A DNA stretch of 64,000 nucleotides, taken from the NCBI RefSeq assembly GCF_030268885.1, contig NZ_BSSA01000039.1, positions 1 to 64,000 on the forward strand, written 5' to 3'. The translations under genes were made by a program, and so were the position numbers. Every line of letters begins with the position of its first letter. Position 1 is the first letter of the stretch. A model generated the notes under the pieces. That model was not told where the DNA came from. It worked only from the letters and a program-made list of their open reading frames with translations, and made no database searches. Shown here in pieces: positions 18,729-26,854 of this stretch. The stretch is from Kitasatospora phosalacinea (lineage in GTDB: Bacteria; Actinomycetota; Actinomycetes; Streptomycetales; Streptomycetaceae).

Positions 18729-19721
18729 TCAGCCCTGCGGCACCAGGGTGTTCTCGCTGGTGCGGCCCTGCGCGAAGTCGTCCACGTTGCGGGCGGTGGC
18801 CTCGATGATCTGGCCGACCGCGGTGCGGGTGAAGTACGCCTGGTGCGAGGTGACCAGGACCTGCGGGAAGCTGATCAGCCGGGCCAGCGTGTCGTCGGTG
18901 ATGCCCTGCACGGAGCGGTCGGTGAAGAACACGTCCGCCTCCTCCTCGTACACGTCCAGGCCGACGCCGGCCAGCCGCCCGGCGCGCAGCGTCTCGACCA
19001 GGGCGGTGGCGTCGACCAGGCCGCCGCGGGAGGAGTTCACCAGGATCGCGTCGTCCTTCATCAGGGCCAGCGCGTCCCGGTCGATCACGTGGTGGGTGGA
19101 GTCCAGCAGCGGCACGTGCAGCGAGACCAGGTCGCTGCGGGAGAGCAGCTCCTCCTTGCCGACGTACTGCATGCCGAGCGCCTCGCACTCGGGGTTGGGG
19201 GCGATGTCCCAGCCGAGCAGGGTGGTGCCGAAACCGGACGCGATCCGGGCGAAGCACTCGCCGATCTTGCCGGTGCCCAGCACCCCGACCGTCATCCCGT
19301 GGATGTCGCGGCCCATCAGTCCGTCCAGCCGGAAGTCGAACTCGCGGGAGCGGTTGACCGAGCGGATCAGCCGCCGGTTCACCGCCAGCGCCAGCGTCCA
19401 GGCGTGCTCGGCCACCGAGAACGGCGAGTAGTACGAGACCCGGGCCACGGTCAGGCCGAGCTTCGCGGCGGCGTTCAGGTCGATGTTGTTGAAGCCGGTG
19501 GAACGCTGGGCGACCAGCCGGGTGCCGCCGGCCGCGAGCAGCGAGAGCACCTCCGCGTCCAGGGCGTCGTTGACGCTGCTGGAGACGACCGGGAACCCGG
19601 CGGCCAGCGGGGCGGTGTCGGCGGTGAGGAAGACGTCCAGCATGCGCAACTGGTGCCGCTCCAGGGCGGCGTCGAGCAGCGGGCGCTCGTCGGACTGGAC
19701 GCCGTACGCGAGGATCTCCAT
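18729..19721 (-). CDS. D-lactate dehydrogenase-like 2-hydroxyacid dehydrogenase
   Basis: This 330-aa protein is a D-isomer-specific NAD-dependent 2-hydroxyacid dehydrogenase of the fermentative D-LDH subgroup. It has the Rossmann GTGKIG motif, the NSSRGGLVD segment, the catalytic GLDVYEEE region and the His of TSHQAYFT. It would reduce pyruvate to D-lactate. On the minus strand TAGCCT lies about six bases before the ATG and no Shine-Dalgarno is visible, so a leaderless transcript is possible. The pfkA terminator lies immediately upstream. Adjacency to pfkA fits central carbon metabolism rather than the peptide cluster. Confidence 0.9.
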   Translation of the reverse strand: MEILAYGVQSDERPLLDAALERHQLRMLDVFLTADTAPLAAGFPVVSSSVNDALDAEVLSLLAAGGTRLVAQRSTGFNNIDLNAAAKLGLTVARVSYYSPFSVAEHAWTLALAVNRRLIRSVNRSREFDFRLDGLMGRDIHGMTVGVLGTGKIGECFARIASGFGTTLLGWDIAPNPECEALGMQYVGKEELLSRSDLVSLHVPLLDSTHHVIDRDALALMKDDAILVNSSRGGLVDATALVETLRAGRLAGVGLDVYEEEADVFFTDRSVQGITDDTLARLISFPQVLVTSHQAYFTRTAVGQIIEATARNVDDFAQGRTSENTLVPQG

Positions 19722-19734
19722 GCGGTGAGGCTAG

Positions 19735-19775
19735 CTCCGGGGGCGCGCGCGGCGGGCCGCGACGCGCCCCCGGAG
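19735..19775 (-). terminator. Hairpin terminator downstream of pfkA
   Basis: A perfect 13-bp stem (CTCCGGGGGCGCG at 19735-19747 and its complement at 19763-19775) with a 15-base loop lies just after the pfkA stop. It separates pfkA from the dehydrogenase gene. Confidence 0.7.
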
Positions 19776-19797
19776 CGGGGGAGGAACCGACCGGCCG

Positions 19798-20823
19798 TCA
19801 GATGACGGTCTCGGCCTCCCGGTAGCGCTCCGCCGGGACGGTCTTCAGCTCGGCCACGGCCTCGCCCAGCGGCACCAGCTTGATCTCGGTGCCCTGCAGC
19901 GCCGTGATGTGGCCGAAGGCGCCCTTGTGGGCGGCCTCCACCGCGTGCCAGCCGAAGCGGGTGGCCAGGACGCGGTCGTACGCGGTCGGGGTGCCGCCGC
20001 GCTGGGTGTGGCCCAGGATCACCGGACGGGCCTCCTTGCCGAGGCGGTGCTCCAGCTCGCGGGAGAGCTGGGTGGCGATGCCGGTGAAGCGCTCGTGGCC
20101 GTACATGTCCTTGACGCCCTCCTCCCACGGCATGCTGCCGGGCTCGGGCTTCGCGCCCTCGGCGCAGACCACGATCGCGAACTTCTTCTGCCGGTCGAAG
20201 CGCTCGCGCACGACCTCGGTCAGCTTGTCGATGTGGAACGGGCGCTCCGGCACGATGATGGCGTGCGCACCGGCCGCCATGCCCGCGTTCAGCGCGATCC
20301 AGCCGGTGTGCCGGCCCATCACCTCGACCACCATGACGCGCTGGTGCGACTCGGCGGTGGTCTTCAGCCGGTCCAGCGCCTCGGTGGCCACCGAGACGGC
20401 GGTGTCGAAGCCGAAGGTGACGTCGGTGCAGGCGATGTCGTTGTCGATGGTCTTCGGCACGCCGACCACCGGCAGGCCCGCGTCGCTCATCAGCTTCGCG
20501 GCCTTCAGGGTGCCCTCGCCGCCGATCGGGATCACCGCGTCGATGCCCAGGTCCGCACAGTGCTGCTTGGCACGCTCCACGCCGTCGCGCAGGTGGCTCG
20601 GCTGCACCCGGGAGGAGCCCAGGATCGTCCCGCCCTGGGCGAGGATGCCGCTCACCGAGTCGAGCGTCAGCGGGCGGTGCACGCCCTCCAGGAGACCGCG
20701 CCAGCCGTCCTCGAAGCCGATGATCTCGTCGCCGTGGTCGACCACCCCCCGGTGGACCACGGAACGGATGACGGCGTTCAGGCCGGGGCAGTCACCGCCG
20801 CTGGTCAGGACACCAATACGCAT
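19798..20823 (-). CDS. pfkA: 6-phosphofructokinase
   Basis: This 341-aa enzyme phosphorylates fructose 6-phosphate. It begins MRIGVLTSGGDCPGLN with the nucleotide-binding glycine loop. It has GGEGT followed by PKTIDNDI, the Gly104/Lys124 combination typical of actinobacterial ATP-dependent PFKs; pyrophosphate enzymes have Asp at the first position. MGRHTG and the late RGGTPTAYDR substrate motif are present. An in-frame extension to 21063 is open but does not look like PFK, and GGGAG precedes the ATG at 20823 by eleven bases, so I take 20823 as the start. A TATGCT hexamer at 20908-20913 (minus) is a possible -10. Confidence 0.95.
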   Translation of the reverse strand: MRIGVLTSGGDCPGLNAVIRSVVHRGVVDHGDEIIGFEDGWRGLLEGVHRPLTLDSVSGILAQGGTILGSSRVQPSHLRDGVERAKQHCADLGIDAVIPIGGEGTLKAAKLMSDAGLPVVGVPKTIDNDIACTDVTFGFDTAVSVATEALDRLKTTAESHQRVMVVEVMGRHTGWIALNAGMAAGAHAIIVPERPFHIDKLTEVVRERFDRQKKFAIVVCAEGAKPEPGSMPWEEGVKDMYGHERFTGIATQLSRELEHRLGKEARPVILGHTQRGGTPTAYDRVLATRFGWHAVEAAHKGAFGHITALQGTEIKLVPLGEAVAELKTVPAERYREAETVI

Positions 20824-21136
20824 TGCTTTGCCAACTCCCGAGCAGGATCGGACGGCCGGACTGGTGGGTGGGAATCGGACATCTCGCCCGAAACTGACCT
20901 GCTGTACAGCATACGGTTCCTGCGTCCGGCCGAGCCGAAACCGACGCGGGAGCGGCTTCCTCGACGCACCACACGTAACTGCGACCCGACCGCCGAGGAG
21001 GGTGTTGCGCCCGGGCACTCCTATTCTCCTATGAAGTTGCCCCGCCGTGGGACGGCTGACCACATGGCGGTCAGCCGTCCACCGCCGTGACCTCGGCTTA
21101 CGCGCGGATGAACGCGCGGCGGGGCCGCTCCGGCCG
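20824..21136. other. Intergenic region between gatD and pfkA
   Basis: This holds the pfkA promoter region (weak TATGCT -10 candidate at 20908-20913, minus strand) and the gatD terminator at 21050-21080. I see no gene in it. Confidence 0.6.
21050..21080 (-). terminator. Hairpin terminator downstream of gatD
   Basis: A perfect 12-bp inverted repeat (GGACGGCTGACC 21050-21061 and GGTCAGCCGTCC 21069-21080) with a 7-base loop lies after the murT-gatD operon. Confidence 0.7.
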
Positions 21137-22159
21137 CTACGCGGGGCGGGCCGCGGCGATCCGCTCGGCGCGCAGCTCGTCGTACCAGGTGGTGTCGGCG
21201 GGCGGCAGCGCGTTCACGTCCAGCGCCAGCTTGATCAGCATGTCGGCGACCGCGGGGTTGCGGGCCATCACCGGGCCGTGCAGGTAGGTGCCGAACACGG
21301 TGTCGCGCCAGGCGCCCTCGGTGCCGTCGCCGGTGCCGTTGCCCCGGCCGACCTGCACCGTGGCGAGCGGGCTGACGCCCTCGCCGAGGTGGGTGACGCC
21401 CTGGTGGTTCTCGAAACCGGTCAGCTGCGGCAGGTTCAGCTGCGGGTTCACGTCCGCCAGCACGTCGCCGACGCAGCGGGCGCCCTCGCCGCGGACCGTC
21501 CACACGTCCAGCAGGCCCAGGCCCGGCTCGCGCTCGCCCAGGTCGTTGACGAACTCGTGGCCCAGGATCTGGAAGCCCGCGCAGACCGAGAAGATGATCG
21601 CACCGTTCTCGGCCGCCCGGACCAGCCCGCCGTCGTTGCGCAGCCGCTCCGCCGCCAGCCGCTGCGGCCGGTCCTCACCGCCGCCGATCAGGTAGATGTC
21701 GCCACTGGTCGGCACCGACTGGTCGGAACGCACGTCGATCCGCTGCACCCCGAGGCCGCGCTGCCGCGCCCGCCGCTCCACCACCAGCGCGTTGCCGCGG
21801 TCGCCGTACGTCGACAGCAGGTCCGGGTACACCCAGACCACCCGCAGGCTGCTCTCGCTCATCCTCGAAGACCTCCCGAACTGCTGCTGGGGCGCGGGCT
21901 GCTGCGGAGCGTCCCCGCCGTACTGCTGGTGCTGCTGGTGCTGCTGCTGGTCGCCGTACGCCTGCTGCCGGTCGTACTGCTGCTGCTCGTACTGCTGCTG
22001 CGGGGGCTGCTGCTGGTGCTGCTGCTCGTACCGGTCGTACTGCTGCCGGCCGTACTGCTGCTGGTGCTGCTGCTCGTACTGGCCGTACTGCTGCTGCCCG
22101 TAGTCGCCCTGGCCCGGCTCGCCGAACTGCGGCTGCTGCCCGTAGTACTGGTCGCTCAT
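21137..22159 (-). CDS. gatD: GatD glutaminase subunit with Gln-rich N-terminal extension
   Basis: This 340-aa protein is the glutaminase of the MurT/GatD complex, which amidates D-Glu of lipid II to D-isoglutamine. The class I glutamine amidotransferase core starts near Met100 (SLRVVWVYPDLLSTYGDRGN). It has the nucleophile in FSVCAGFQ, ENHQG, and the catalytic His in TYLHGPVMARNP. Residues 1-95 are an unusual low-complexity tract of Gln, Tyr, Gly and Pro with repeated QQQYxQ patterns, not part of the usual fold. The ATG at 22159 overlaps the murT stop (ATGA), which supports translation of the tail. A start at codon 100 (21862) would give the normal-sized enzyme. Confidence 0.9.
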   Translation of the reverse strand: MSDQYYGQQPQFGEPGQGDYGQQQYGQYEQQHQQQYGRQQYDRYEQQHQQQPPQQQYEQQQYDRQQAYGDQQQHQQHQQYGGDAPQQPAPQQQFGRSSRMSESSLRVVWVYPDLLSTYGDRGNALVVERRARQRGLGVQRIDVRSDQSVPTSGDIYLIGGGEDRPQRLAAERLRNDGGLVRAAENGAIIFSVCAGFQILGHEFVNDLGEREPGLGLLDVWTVRGEGARCVGDVLADVNPQLNLPQLTGFENHQGVTHLGEGVSPLATVQVGRGNGTGDGTEGAWRDTVFGTYLHGPVMARNPAVADMLIKLALDVNALPPADTTWYDELRAERIAAARPA

Positions 22160-23415
22160 CAGGCCACCACGGCCTTGCGCAGCTGCTGGAAGGCCGTGTA
22201 GTTGGCGATGGCCTCGATCCGGCCGCCCGGGGCGGCGTCCACCGCCTGGGCGAGCGTGTCGATCACCTGGAACTGCAGGTTGGCCACCTCCAGCCGGACG
22301 GCGAGGTCGAGCTTGCGCTGGCCCATCACGAAGATCGGGTGCCCGGCCAGGCGCTCGTAGTCGACGTCCCACAGCCAGGAGGTGTCGGTGCCGTCCGCGT
22401 CCAGCGCGTTCACCGACAGGACCACCGGCGCGGGCGGACCGTCGATCAGCGAGAAGGTCTCCAGCCAGCCGGCCGGGTTCTTCGCCAGCAGCAGCCGGAT
22501 GTCCCGGCCGCGGTACTGCACCACGTCGTAGCGGCCCGCGACCGCGGCCACCGACTGCATCCGCTGCAGCGCGACCTGCGGGGCCACCCCGAAGACCGCC
22601 GCGACGGCGGCCGAGCTGGTGGCGTTCGCCAGGTTGGCGCGGCCCGGCAGCTGCAGCTGGATCGGCCAGGCACCGCGGTGCGGGTCGATCACGTGCGTGC
22701 CCTGGAGCGCCCAGTGCGGGTTCGGGCGGCGGAAGCCGCACTCGCCGCAGAACCAGTCGTCACCGGGGCGCTGCATCACGCCGCCGCAGGACGGGCACGA
22801 CCAGGCGTCCTCCTTCCACGCCTGCCCGGCGGCCACCCAGACCACCTTCTTGCAGGAGGAGGCGGCCCAGGTCACCAGCGGGTCGTCCGCGTTGGCGATG
22901 ATCACCGCCTCGGTGTCCTTGAGGCCCTCGCGCCACTTCTCGGCCATCATCCGGGTCTCCGCCGCGCGGTCCAGCTGGTCGCGGGAGAGGTTCAGCAGCG
23001 CTATGGCCTTCGGCCGGGTGTCCCGGGCGACCATCGGCAGGTACTTCTCGTCCACCTCGATCACGCCGAAGCGGGCGGTGGTGTTGTTGGCCAGCGCACC
23101 GGTGATGCCGGCCGGCATGTTCGCGCCCAGTGCGTTGGAGACCACCGGGCCGGCCGCCCGCAGTGCCTCGGCGATCAGCCGGGTGGTGGTGGTCTTGCCG
23201 TTGGTGGCGCTGACCAGGACCACGTCCAGGTGCTCGGTGAGGGTCGCCAGCAGGTCCGGGTCGAGCTTGAGCGCGACCTTGCCGCCGATCACCGAACCAC
23301 TGCCGCGGCCCGCCTTCTGGGAGAGCGCGGCGGCCATCTTGCCGGCCGTCACGGCGATCTTCGCGCGAGCGGGCAGCGAGGCGTCGCGCGGGGCTTCCGA
23401 ATCGGTGCCTGGCAT
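22159..23415 (-). CDS. murT: MurT, lipid II isoglutaminyl synthase ATPase subunit
   Basis: This 418-aa Mur-ligase-like protein activates the D-Glu carboxylate of lipid II for amidation by GatD. It has the Mur ATP-binding motif ATNGKTTTTR, the LLNLSRDQLDR region, a four-Cys zinc ribbon (CPSCGG and CGECG) inserted in the central domain, and the C-terminal domain (DUF1727) with WLWDVDYE. Family length is about 410-440 aa. A good AAGGAGG site at 23427-23433 precedes the ATG, and a TAGGCT -10-like hexamer lies at 23487-23492 on the minus strand. It forms a two-gene operon with gatD, overlapping by one base of the stop codon. Confidence 0.96.
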   Translation of the reverse strand: MPGTDSEAPRDASLPARAKIAVTAGKMAAALSQKAGRGSGSVIGGKVALKLDPDLLATLTEHLDVVLVSATNGKTTTTRLIAEALRAAGPVVSNALGANMPAGITGALANNTTARFGVIEVDEKYLPMVARDTRPKAIALLNLSRDQLDRAAETRMMAEKWREGLKDTEAVIIANADDPLVTWAASSCKKVVWVAAGQAWKEDAWSCPSCGGVMQRPGDDWFCGECGFRRPNPHWALQGTHVIDPHRGAWPIQLQLPGRANLANATSSAAVAAVFGVAPQVALQRMQSVAAVAGRYDVVQYRGRDIRLLLAKNPAGWLETFSLIDGPPAPVVLSVNALDADGTDTSWLWDVDYERLAGHPIFVMGQRKLDLAVRLEVANLQFQVIDTLAQAVDAAPGGRIEAIANYTAFQQLRKAVVA

Positions 23416-23887
23416 GCTCAGGGGTTCCTCCTTGCAGCGGCACCGCCCGGGCCGTTCGACGACTCACGGGCGGCGGGGTCGGGCTCAGCCTACCGACTCC
23501 CGCCCGCACACTTGAGCAGGGGCGACAACCTGCGGCGCGAGCCCAGCCTTCCGGCAGACGCTCCAGGAGGAACCAGGGGCCCGGGGAACCGCCGGGCACA
23601 CGGGCATGCACCACCAGGGGCCGGGGAACCGTCGGGCACACGGGTCGTGCAATCCAGGGGCCCGGGGAACGGCGGGCTCGGGGCTGCTGGCGGTGCACTG
23701 CCGGTGCGTGCGGTGGCTTCGGGTTCTGTCACGGCGGCCCGAAGCAGCACGGACACGTCGATGGGCTCCGACCGGCAGCAGCTCGGACTCGCCGTTCCCC
23801 GAGCCCCTGACGGTGCATCCCGCCGTTCTCCCCGAGCCCCTGAATGCGCATCCCGCCGTTCTCCCCGGGCCCCTGACGGGGCCCTTC
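23416..23887. other. 472-bp intergenic region carrying a repeat cluster
   Basis: The right half of this stretch ends the GNAT gene and the left half holds the murT promoter. Between them is a cluster of GC-rich direct and inverted repeats (separate entry). I see no coding gene. Confidence 0.7.
23574..23875. repeat. REP-like cluster of CAGGGGCCCGGGGAAC repeats, both orientations
   Basis: Three direct copies of a unit starting CAGGGG(C)CCGGGGAAC and ending (G)GCGGG lie at 23574, 23615 and 23655, about 40 bp apart. The first two also share a following CACACGGG. Three inverted copies (CCCGCCGTTC..CCCCGxGCCCCTG) lie at about 23789-23809, 23819-23842 and 23852-23875, the last two 33 bp apart. Copies 3 and 6 could pair into a long hairpin. 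Spacers differ and no cas genes are near, so this is not a CRISPR array. A transcription-termination, REP-type or miniature mobile element is possible. Confidence 0.75.
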
Positions 23888-25252
23888 TCAGCGGGTCGGC
23901 CAGGGGGCCGGGAGCTTCTCGGCGGCCTCGGCGAGGTGGGCGGTGATGACCAGGGTGCCGTCCTCGACCTGGTAGTCCAGCGGGGCGGAGAGCCGTCGCA
24001 TGGTGGAGATCAGCCCGGTGTTGGCGGCGGTGGTGACGGCGTAGACGGTGCGCACGCCCGCCTCCAGGGCGAGGGCGGCCATCCGGCGGACCAGGTCGAC
24101 GCCCAAGCCGCGGCGCTGCCAGGCGTCCTCGACCAGCAGGGCGATCTCCGCGCCCTCGTCGTCCCACATCAGGTGGGCGAGGGCGACCAGGCGCCCGTCG
24201 GCGGTCTCGACGGCGAGGGTCTGGCCGTGGCGGTGGTCGAGCAGGTGGTCGAGGTAGCGGTCGGCGTCCTTGACCGGGCCGTGGTAGCGGCGGCGCAGCG
24301 ACTCCGCGGAGCAGCGGGCGTGCATGGCCAGGGCGGCGGGCTTGTCCGCGGGGGTGGCGCGGCGGACGGTCAGCTCGGCGCCGTCCAGGTGGTCGATCCG
24401 GGCGGCGACGGCCGGAACGCGCGGGCCGAGGACGGTGTCGAGCTCGACCAGGGCGCGGGCCCGGGCGAACTCGGTGGGCGTGAAGGGCAGGTGGGGCCGG
24501 GAGAGTTCGAGCAGGTCGCCGCCCGGGAGGGGCAGTCGCATCAGGTGTCCTTCCAGGCCGGCCTGGGTGCCGTCACCGCGGCCGGGGTACTGCCGGATGG
24601 TGGCGCGGCCGAACAACTGGCGCAGTGCGACCGGCAGCTCGGCGGCGTCCAGGGCGGTGCGGGTGGCCAGCGCGAGGACCTGCCGGGGGACGTCGACCAG
24701 CTCGTGGGCGTCGGCCCGGTCGGTCCAGATGTCCCAGCCGCCGCCGGCCGCGACGGCCGCGGCGAGTTCGGTGCGGGGCAGCGCCTCGGGAGCGCGGACG
24801 ATGAACTCGTCGACGGTGCAGTCGGGCAGCGGGTGCGCCTGCATCGAGACGATGTTGACCCGCAGCGCGGCCAGTGCCGTGCACACCCGGGCCAGGCTGC
24901 CGGGCGCGTCGGAGACGCTGGTGCGCAGCCGCCACAGGACGGTCGGCTCCTCGACGGGGGTCATCGCGTCGCCGCCCGGCGGTGCGGCCGGGCCGGGCGG
25001 GCCGTGCGGGTGCCGGTGGGCGAGCCAGCCGCGGAACAGCGCGGTGGCGAGCATGGCCGCCGCCGAGGCGACCAGCAGCACCGGCCCGTCGTGGCCGTGC
25101 ACGACGACGTTGGCGACCAGGTCGGCGGCCGCGACGGCGGCGAAGACCGCCGCGAGCTCGACCGTCTCCCTGCGCCAGCGGTGCCCCCGGCTCCGCCGCC
25201 GCTCCTGCCGCTCGTCACTGACTCTGTCGTGGGTGTACGCCATGGTGTCCAT
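23888..25252 (-). CDS. ACT-domain GNAT acetyltransferase with hydrophobic N-terminal segment
   Basis: The 454-aa frame has three parts. Residues 1-90 start with a basic cytosolic stretch followed by two hydrophobic segments (about 31-52 and 57-74), like a small membrane protein. From Met97 a typical soluble protein begins: an ACT-like ligand-binding domain (VSDAPGSLARVCTALAALRVNI), a middle region of unknown role, and a C-terminal GNAT acetyltransferase (VRRATPADKPA, then acetyl-CoA loop QRRGLGVDLVRRM). Similar ACT-GNAT proteins usually begin near Met97 (24964), but no clear ribosome site precedes it. Either the membrane segment is a real fusion or there are two overlapping start sites. Substrate unknown; the ACT domain suggests amino-acid sensing. 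Confidence 0.7.
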   Translation of the reverse strand: MDTMAYTHDRVSDERQERRRSRGHRWRRETVELAAVFAAVAAADLVANVVVHGHDGPVLLVASAAAMLATALFRGWLAHRHPHGPPGPAAPPGGDAMTPVEEPTVLWRLRTSVSDAPGSLARVCTALAALRVNIVSMQAHPLPDCTVDEFIVRAPEALPRTELAAAVAAGGGWDIWTDRADAHELVDVPRQVLALATRTALDAAELPVALRQLFGRATIRQYPGRGDGTQAGLEGHLMRLPLPGGDLLELSRPHLPFTPTEFARARALVELDTVLGPRVPAVAARIDHLDGAELTVRRATPADKPAALAMHARCSAESLRRRYHGPVKDADRYLDHLLDHRHGQTLAVETADGRLVALAHLMWDDEGAEIALLVEDAWQRRGLGVDLVRRMAALALEAGVRTVYAVTTAANTGLISTMRRLSAPLDYQVEDGTLVITAHLAEAAEKLPAPWPTR

Positions 25253-25358
25253 GCCTGCATGGTGGCGCTCCGCTGTTTCACGATCACGAATCCCCCGTGA
25301 CCTGACGGTAAATGTCTCGGCGGGCCCCCGTCGGATCGGCGCTGATCCGCTCCCGCGC

Positions 25359-26807
25359 TCAGTTGGACGTACGGCACCGGTCCAGGAGTTCCGCTCCCGC
25401 GGACTTCACCTCGTCCAGCAGCAGCCGCAGGTCCGCCTCGGTGGTGGTGGCGTTCAGCAGGCAGGCCCGGAGCATCTCGCGGCCGCGGTACACGGCGCCG
25501 GTGACGAAGACCCGCCCGCGCTGCTGGACGGCCACCGGCAGGAGCGAGTTGAGCCGCTGCAGCCCGGCCTCGTCGAGCCCGGCGGGGCGGTGGCGGAAGG
25601 CCACGATGGAGGTCTCGACGGGGGCGACGAGCTCCAACTCCGGGTCCTGCTCGATCCATTCGCCCAGCCGGCGGGCCTGCGCGGTGCAGTGCGCGATGTC
25701 CCGGGCGACGCCGGAGCGGCCGCGGTGGGCGATGGACGCCCAGACCTTCAGCGAGCGGAACGGGCGGGTCTGCTCGGTGCCGTACTCGGAGAACCAGCCG
25801 AGGTCCCCGGCCGCGTCGTCGCGCAGGTAGGACGGGACGAGGCTGAAGGTGCCGCGCAGCTCCTCGGCGTCGCGCACCAGGGCGCAGCCGCAGTCGACCG
25901 GCACGCCCAGCCACTTGTGCGGGTCGAGGGCGATCGAGTCGGCCCGGTCCATGCCCGCGTAGCGGTGCGCGATCGTCTCGTCGAGGACGCCGAAGGCGCC
26001 GTACGCGCCGTCGACGTGGAACCACAGGCCCTCGCGCTCGGCCAGGTCGGCGATCGGCCCGAACGGGTCGACGGCGCCGGTGCCGACGGTGCCCGCGGAG
26101 GCGACCACCAGGAAGGGCAGCCGCCCGGCCGCCCGGTCCTCGGCGATCGCGGCCGCCAGGGCGTCCAGGACGAGGTGGCCGTCGGCGTCGGAGGCGACGG
26201 TGCGCAGGTGCTTGGAGCCGAGGCCGAGCAGTTCGGCGGCCTTGCGCACGCAGCTGTGCGCCTCGCCGGTGACGTAGCCGACCAGCGGGGGCATCCCGGC
26301 CAGGCCGTCCTCGCGGACGTCCCACCCGGCCCTGCGGGCGGCGCGGCCGCGGGCGGCGGCCAGGCAGACGATGGTGGCCATCGAGGTGCCGGAGGTGAGC
26401 AGGCCGCCGCCGGGCGGGTGCGGGAAGCCGACCAGTTCGGCGATCCAGCGCACCACGGCCCGCTCCAGGTGGACGTCGGCGTGGTCGCCGCCGGCCGAGC
26501 TGGGGTTCATCGCGCTCGCGGCCAGGGTGGCGAGCACCCCGGCGGGCTGCGGGGCGGAGTTGACCCAGCCGAAGAAGCGCGGGCTCCCGTTGCCCATCGG
26601 GTGCGGCATGATCCGCTGCTCGACGGTCCGCAGCAGCTCCTCCAGCGGGGTGCCGTCCTCGGGCAGCGGGAGGTCGAGCAGCGCGGCCCGCTCCGCCGGG
26701 TCCGTCGGCTGCCACACCGGGCGGTCGGGCACCGCGTCGAGGTAGTCGGCCACCAGGTCTGCGGCCGCCCGTGCGGCCCCGCGGAAGTCGTCGTTCACAC
26801 CGGGCAT
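25359..26807 (-). CDS. PLP-dependent group II (aromatic) amino-acid decarboxylase family
   Basis: This 482-aa protein belongs to the group II pyridoxal-phosphate decarboxylases (aromatic L-amino acid, tyrosine or glutamate-type). It has the substrate-loop GSPRFFGWVNSAPQPAGVLA, PLP-phosphate contacts TSGTSMA, HVDGAYGAFG with the cofactor Asp, and DPHKWLG with the Schiff-base Lys. It would release CO2 from an amino acid to give an amine. The substrate cannot be fixed from sequence. The ATG at 26807 gives the usual family length; the upstream open frame is unrelated. It lies 47 bases downstream of the secreted HELGH-protein gene on the same strand. Confidence 0.9.
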   Translation of the reverse strand: MPGVNDDFRGAARAAADLVADYLDAVPDRPVWQPTDPAERAALLDLPLPEDGTPLEELLRTVEQRIMPHPMGNGSPRFFGWVNSAPQPAGVLATLAASAMNPSSAGGDHADVHLERAVVRWIAELVGFPHPPGGGLLTSGTSMATIVCLAAARGRAARRAGWDVREDGLAGMPPLVGYVTGEAHSCVRKAAELLGLGSKHLRTVASDADGHLVLDALAAAIAEDRAAGRLPFLVVASAGTVGTGAVDPFGPIADLAEREGLWFHVDGAYGAFGVLDETIAHRYAGMDRADSIALDPHKWLGVPVDCGCALVRDAEELRGTFSLVPSYLRDDAAGDLGWFSEYGTEQTRPFRSLKVWASIAHRGRSGVARDIAHCTAQARRLGEWIEQDPELELVAPVETSIVAFRHRPAGLDEAGLQRLNSLLPVAVQQRGRVFVTGAVYRGREMLRACLLNATTTEADLRLLLDEVKSAGAELLDRCRTSN

Positions 26808-26854
26808 CGTATGCCCAGGCGGAACCGGCACCACCGGCCCCACCTGGGGAAAGG

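Noticed and set aside
21890..22160. Cys/Leu-rich reading frame on the plus strand
   Set aside because: It is the complement of the CAG-rich Gln tract of GatD and has no start signal of its own.
22160..22741. Longer GatD start reaching into murT
   Set aside because: The extra sequence is an out-of-frame reading of murT; the ATG overlapping the murT stop is the natural start.
23574..23875. CRISPR array
   Set aside because: Repeats occur in both orientations, spacers are of unequal length and partly repeated, and there are no cas genes.
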